A program made the position numbers and the translations under genes. A stretch of 64,000 bases of DNA from Halorhabdus tiamatea SARL4B (GTDB taxonomy: Archaea; Halobacteriota; Halobacteria; Halobacteriales; Haloarculaceae): contig NC_021921.1 of NCBI RefSeq assembly GCF_000470655.1, positions 620,001 to 684,000 of the forward strand, given 5' to 3'. Of this stretch, positions 61,337 through 64,000 are shown one piece after another. The notes under the pieces were generated by a model that was not told where the DNA came from, made no database searches, and worked only from the letters and a program-made list of their open reading frames with translations. The first letter of the stretch is position 1; every line of letters begins with the position of its first letter.

Positions 61337-64000
61337 TTACGCCTCGAGTACGTCGACGCCGGTGAATTCGAATCGCGCGCCGCCCGCCTCACGGTCCGTG
61401 ACAGTGACTGTCCAGCCGTGGGCATGGGCGATCGCTTCGACGATTGCGAGCCCGAACCCAGTCCCGTCCGCCTCCGTCGAGTGGCCGGCTTCGAAGACCG
61501 TTTCGACCGCGTCGGGCGGGATGCCCGGCCCGTCGTCAGCGACGAAAAAGCCGTTCTCGAGGGGACCCACCGTGACGGCGACGTCCGCGCCGGCGTGAGC
61601 CACGGCGTTCGAGAAGAGGTTCTCCAGCAACTGTCGTAACCGCCCCGGATCGGCGCTGATCGTTCGCTCGGCCTCGACGGTGAGAGACGCCTCGGCCGTC
61701 ACCACCGTCTCCCAGCTGTCGTGGGCCACCCGGGCGAGATCGACCGGCTCAGTCTCGCATGCCGCCACACCCTCGGCGGCGAGTGCCCGGAGGTCGGCGA
61801 CCAGCGAGAGCGCGCGTTCGACGGCTGTCGCCACGTGTTCGAGGTGGTCGCTGTCACACTCCTCGGCGGCGAGTTCGAGCCGACTGCTCGCGACGTTCAG
61901 TGGGTTTCGGAGATCGTGGCTGACGACGTCGGCGAACTGATCGAGACGCTCGTTTTGCTGTTTCAGGCGCTGGCGGTCGCGTGTCCGCTCAGTGACGTCC
62001 CGGTAGAGCCAGAGGTTGGCTTCCCCGTCGGGCAACGTGTAGGGCACGTAGTCGCGTTCGAGAACGCGTCCATCGGCGAGTTCGAGACGCTCGCCGGTGA
62101 CAGGGTCGCGCGCGTCGATCCGGTCGTCGATGCCGTCGAGAAAGCCCCGGGGATCGGCAAAGCGGTCCATGAGCGCCTCGGCGGCGCGCGTACAGTCCTG
62201 GCCGATCAGCTCCTCGGCATCGGCAGGCACGTCGAGAAGCGACGTCAGCCGGTCGTTGACCATCAGGACGTCGCGGTCGGCGTCCTCGACGAGGACACCC
62301 ATCGGCAGGTTCTCGACGATCGTCCGCAAGACAGTGTTGGTCGTCTCGAGTTCGCGCTGGCGGTGCTCGCGCTCGGTGACGTCGGTGTTGATCGCGACGA
62401 AGCGCTCGATCTCGCCTGCGTCGTCGGTGACGGGCGTGATCGTCTGTTCGACGACGTACCGCTCGCCGTCGGCGTCCTCGTTGACGAGTTCGCCCTCCCA
62501 CGTCTCGCCGTCGAGGATCGTCTCCCAGAGGGCGTCATAGAACGCCTCGTCGTGCTCGCCCGAGCTGAGAAGTGACGCATTCTCGCCGATCGCGTCCTCG
62601 GCGACGTAACCGGTCTGGGCCTCGAAGGCCGGGTTGACGTACTCGATGGACCCCTCGGGATCCGTCCAGTAGACCGCGTGACCAGTGTGCTCGACTGCCT
62701 GGCGGAACGCCCGGAGTTCCCGTTCGCGTTCGCTCCAGTCGGAGACGTCCGTATACCACACGTAGTTGCCGTCGGGAGCGTCGTCAAGTCCGAACGGGAT
62801 GACGTGCATGAGGAACTCCCGAGTGCCCTCACGTGTGCACCGCTCGACGCGTTTCGTGATAGCCTCTCCGTCGGCGGATCGTTGGCGGAACTCGACGTGT
62901 TCGTCGTGGTGTTCCTCGGGAACGAGCACGTCAGAGACCTCCTCGCCGACGAGGGTCTCGCGATCGAACCCGAAGACGTCCTCGAAGGCGTCGTTGATGT
63001 CGGTGACGTACTGCTCGTTGCCCGCGCCGAGCGGGCGGGACGCGGCTACCGGTGTCGGCGCGTTCGCAAACAGCGCCTCCCGACGGTCACGCTCTTCGCG
63101 GCGCTGTTCGTCGATGGCGAAGGAGTCCAACGCGTGGGCGATGTCGTCCCCGAGTTCCCCTAGCAGGTCACGCTCGTCCGCGTCGAAGGGCTGTGGTTCG
63201 TCGGCATACAGCGTGAGGACGCCGTACAGCGTCTCATCGTGGGCGAGCGGGACGGCCGCAATCGACTCGAACCCGTAGGCGGTCGCGACGTCCGCCCACC
63301 GATCGAGTTCGGGATCGGCCGCGATGTTCTCCGTGACGGCGACGCGGCGCTCGCGGGCCGCCGTCCCCGCCGGCCCCTGTCCTGTCGGGCTGTCGTCGGC
63401 CGTGATCGTGATCTCCTCGAGGTAGCCATCGGCCTCGCCAGCCCTCACCCGCGGCTCGAGTCGACCCGTCTCGGCGTCGACGTCCCCGATCCACGCGAAC
63501 GTGTACCGATCGGTGTCGACGATCCGCTCGCAGACGCGGGATTCGACCGCCTCGCGGGACTCCGCTCGCACGAGAATCTGATTGAGGTCACTCATGAGCG
63601 ACCGGATGCGATCGAATTTCGCCGCCCGCTGCTGAGAGCGATACTGGGAAACCGCGTTGTATATCCGATTTGCGAGCAGGTCGTACTGTTCGGTCCCGCC
63701 ACCTTTCTGAAGGTAATCTGTGGCCCCGGCGGTGATAGCCTCGCTCGCGACCTCCTCGCTGCCCTTGCCAGTATAGAGGATGAACGGGAGATCAGGGGAC
63801 TCCACTCTGACAGCCTCGAGGAACTCGATGCCGTCCATCCCCGGCATCGCGTAATCCGAGACCAGACAGTCGAAGTGCCCCTCCGCGAGCAAATCGAGTC
63901 CCTCGCTCGCGCTCGTGGCCGTCTCGACAGTGATCTGGCCGTCGCGTTCGAGCATTTCAGCCGTCAACGCCGCCAAATCTGGCTCGTCGTCGACGTGAAG
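61337..64000 (-). CDS. hybrid sensor histidine kinase: receiver, GAF, PAS and kinase domains (5' end beyond the window)
   Basis: About 888 residues are visible. The N-terminus enters in a receiver domain (LHVDDEPDLAALTAEMLERD; phosphoacceptor Asp in FDCLVSDYAMPGMDGIEF; Lys missing from the usual KP, as LQKGGG), then a GAF domain (YGFESIAAVPLAHDETLYGV), three PAS domains (YVTDINDAFEDVFGFDRETL; VYWTDPEGSIEYVNPAFEAQ; PMGVLVEDADRDVLMVNDRL), the HisKA site VVSHDLRNPLNVASSRLELA with its phospho-His, and an HATPase with NLFSNAVAHAG, DDGPGIPPD and TGFGLAIVEAIA. Cytoplasmic (no membrane span seen). Sensed signal and partner unknown. Confidence 0.92.
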   Translation of the reverse strand, partial: LHVDDEPDLAALTAEMLERDGQITVETATSASEGLDLLAEGHFDCLVSDYAMPGMDGIEFLEAVRVESPDLPFILYTGKGSEEVASEAITAGATDYLQKGGGTEQYDLLANRIYNAVSQYRSQQRAAKFDRIRSLMSDLNQILVRAESREAVESRVCERIVDTDRYTFAWIGDVDAETGRLEPRVRAGEADGYLEEITITADDSPTGQGPAGTAARERRVAVTENIAADPELDRWADVATAYGFESIAAVPLAHDETLYGVLTLYADEPQPFDADERDLLGELGDDIAHALDSFAIDEQRREERDRREALFANAPTPVAASRPLGAGNEQYVTDINDAFEDVFGFDRETLVGEEVSDVLVPEEHHDEHVEFRQRSADGEAITKRVERCTREGTREFLMHVIPFGLDDAPDGNYVWYTDVSDWSERERELRAFRQAVEHTGHAVYWTDPEGSIEYVNPAFEAQTGYVAEDAIGENASLLSSGEHDEAFYDALWETILDGETWEGELVNEDADGERYVVEQTITPVTDDAGEIERFVAINTDVTEREHRQRELETTNTVLRTIVENLPMGVLVEDADRDVLMVNDRLTSLLDVPADAEELIGQDCTRAAEALMDRFADPRGFLDGIDDRIDARDPVTGERLELADGRVLERDYVPYTLPDGEANLWLYRDVTERTRDRQRLKQQNERLDQFADVVSHDLRNPLNVASSRLELAAEECDSDHLEHVATAVERALSLVADLRALAAEGVAACETEPVDLARVAHDSWETVVTAEASLTVEAERTISADPGRLRQLLENLFSNAVAHAGADVAVTVGPLENGFFVADDGPGIPPDAVETVFEAGHSTEADGTGFGLAIVEAIAHAHGWTVTVTDREAGGARFEFTGVDVLEA

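Noticed and set aside
59767-61425. 552-codon minus-strand frame opposite the TIM-like and aldo-keto reductase genes
   Set aside because: Both plus-strand genes have full catalytic motifs; the antisense frame is a compositional artefact.
1-64000. Search for integrase, transposase or phage structural genes that could explain the island
   Set aside because: None was recognised on either strand; the only mobile-type features are the intein, the tRNA-linked repeats and the inverted-repeat element.

Overview
The window is chromosomal DNA of a haloarchaeon (class Halobacteria). The evidence is the split archaeal RNA polymerase genes (rpoH-B''-B'-A'-A''), archaeal S10, S17e, aIF1A and aIF2-beta, strongly acidic proteins, HalX and Bat-type HTH-10 regulators, an F420 gene (cofD), Tat lipoproteins, and TATA boxes placed for leaderless or short-leader transcripts. 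The genus cannot be fixed from the sequence alone.

Layout. 0-3.9 kb: a phosphatase fragment, then an overlapping run cofD, dihydrouridine-synthase-like, CitG-like, DUF447, followed by rps17e. 4-12.9 kb: membrane proteins, asd, a 2-hydroxyacid dehydrogenase, a HalX response regulator, a geranylgeranyl-reductase-like flavoprotein, a GNAT enzyme, tRNA-Thr, aIF1A, a glycosyltransferase and an aIF2-beta carrying a TRAM domain. 12.9-24.2 kb: a secreted serpin lipoprotein and the minus-strand RNA polymerase operon ending in nusA. rpoA'' is interrupted by a 491-residue intein placed exactly in the trigger loop. 24.4-30.3 kb: tRNA-Asp and tRNA-Ala, each next to partial copies of its own 3' end, a 371-bp inverted-repeat element, an ABC-2 exporter, a Bat-like regulator and a class V aminotransferase. 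30.4-46.8 kb: rps10 and tuf, homoserine dehydrogenase with an ACT protein, menF-menD, a DnaJ-membrane protein, an OxsR-like regulator divergent from thioredoxin, a second aIF2-beta, small conserved archaeal proteins, a DNA glycosylase, acylphosphatase, Nnr, HflX and a PIN/HTH toxin-antitoxin pair. 56-64 kb: rpiA, rpe, prs, a CARF-like regulator, a divergent TIM, an aldo-keto reductase and a multi-domain sensor kinase.

The most unusual region is 47.0-56.0 kb. An AT-richer island of about 8 kb lies between an intact ThuA-like gene and a second, truncated copy of its 3' end. The second copy is fused to the first 39 codons of a dihydropteroate synthase gene. The island holds a 1526-residue secreted protein (thrombospondin type-3-like repeats, a vWA domain, a C-terminal HExxH/Met-turn metallopeptidase) followed by a small exported partner. 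Downstream are two progressively truncated copies of the same two-gene module. In all three modules the protease stop and the partner start overlap by exactly 8 bases. A 168-bp perfect repeat joins the full-length gene to the first truncated one just before their peptidase domains diverge. This is the layout of polymorphic toxin loci (parent toxin plus orphan C-terminal/immunity cassettes). I propose it as an undescribed haloarchaeal protease-partner cassette system; the toxin/immunity role is inference.

The str-type operon is also broken: nusA is followed by the serpin, not by rps12-rps7, and tuf-rps10 sit 6 kb upstream of rpoH on the same strand.
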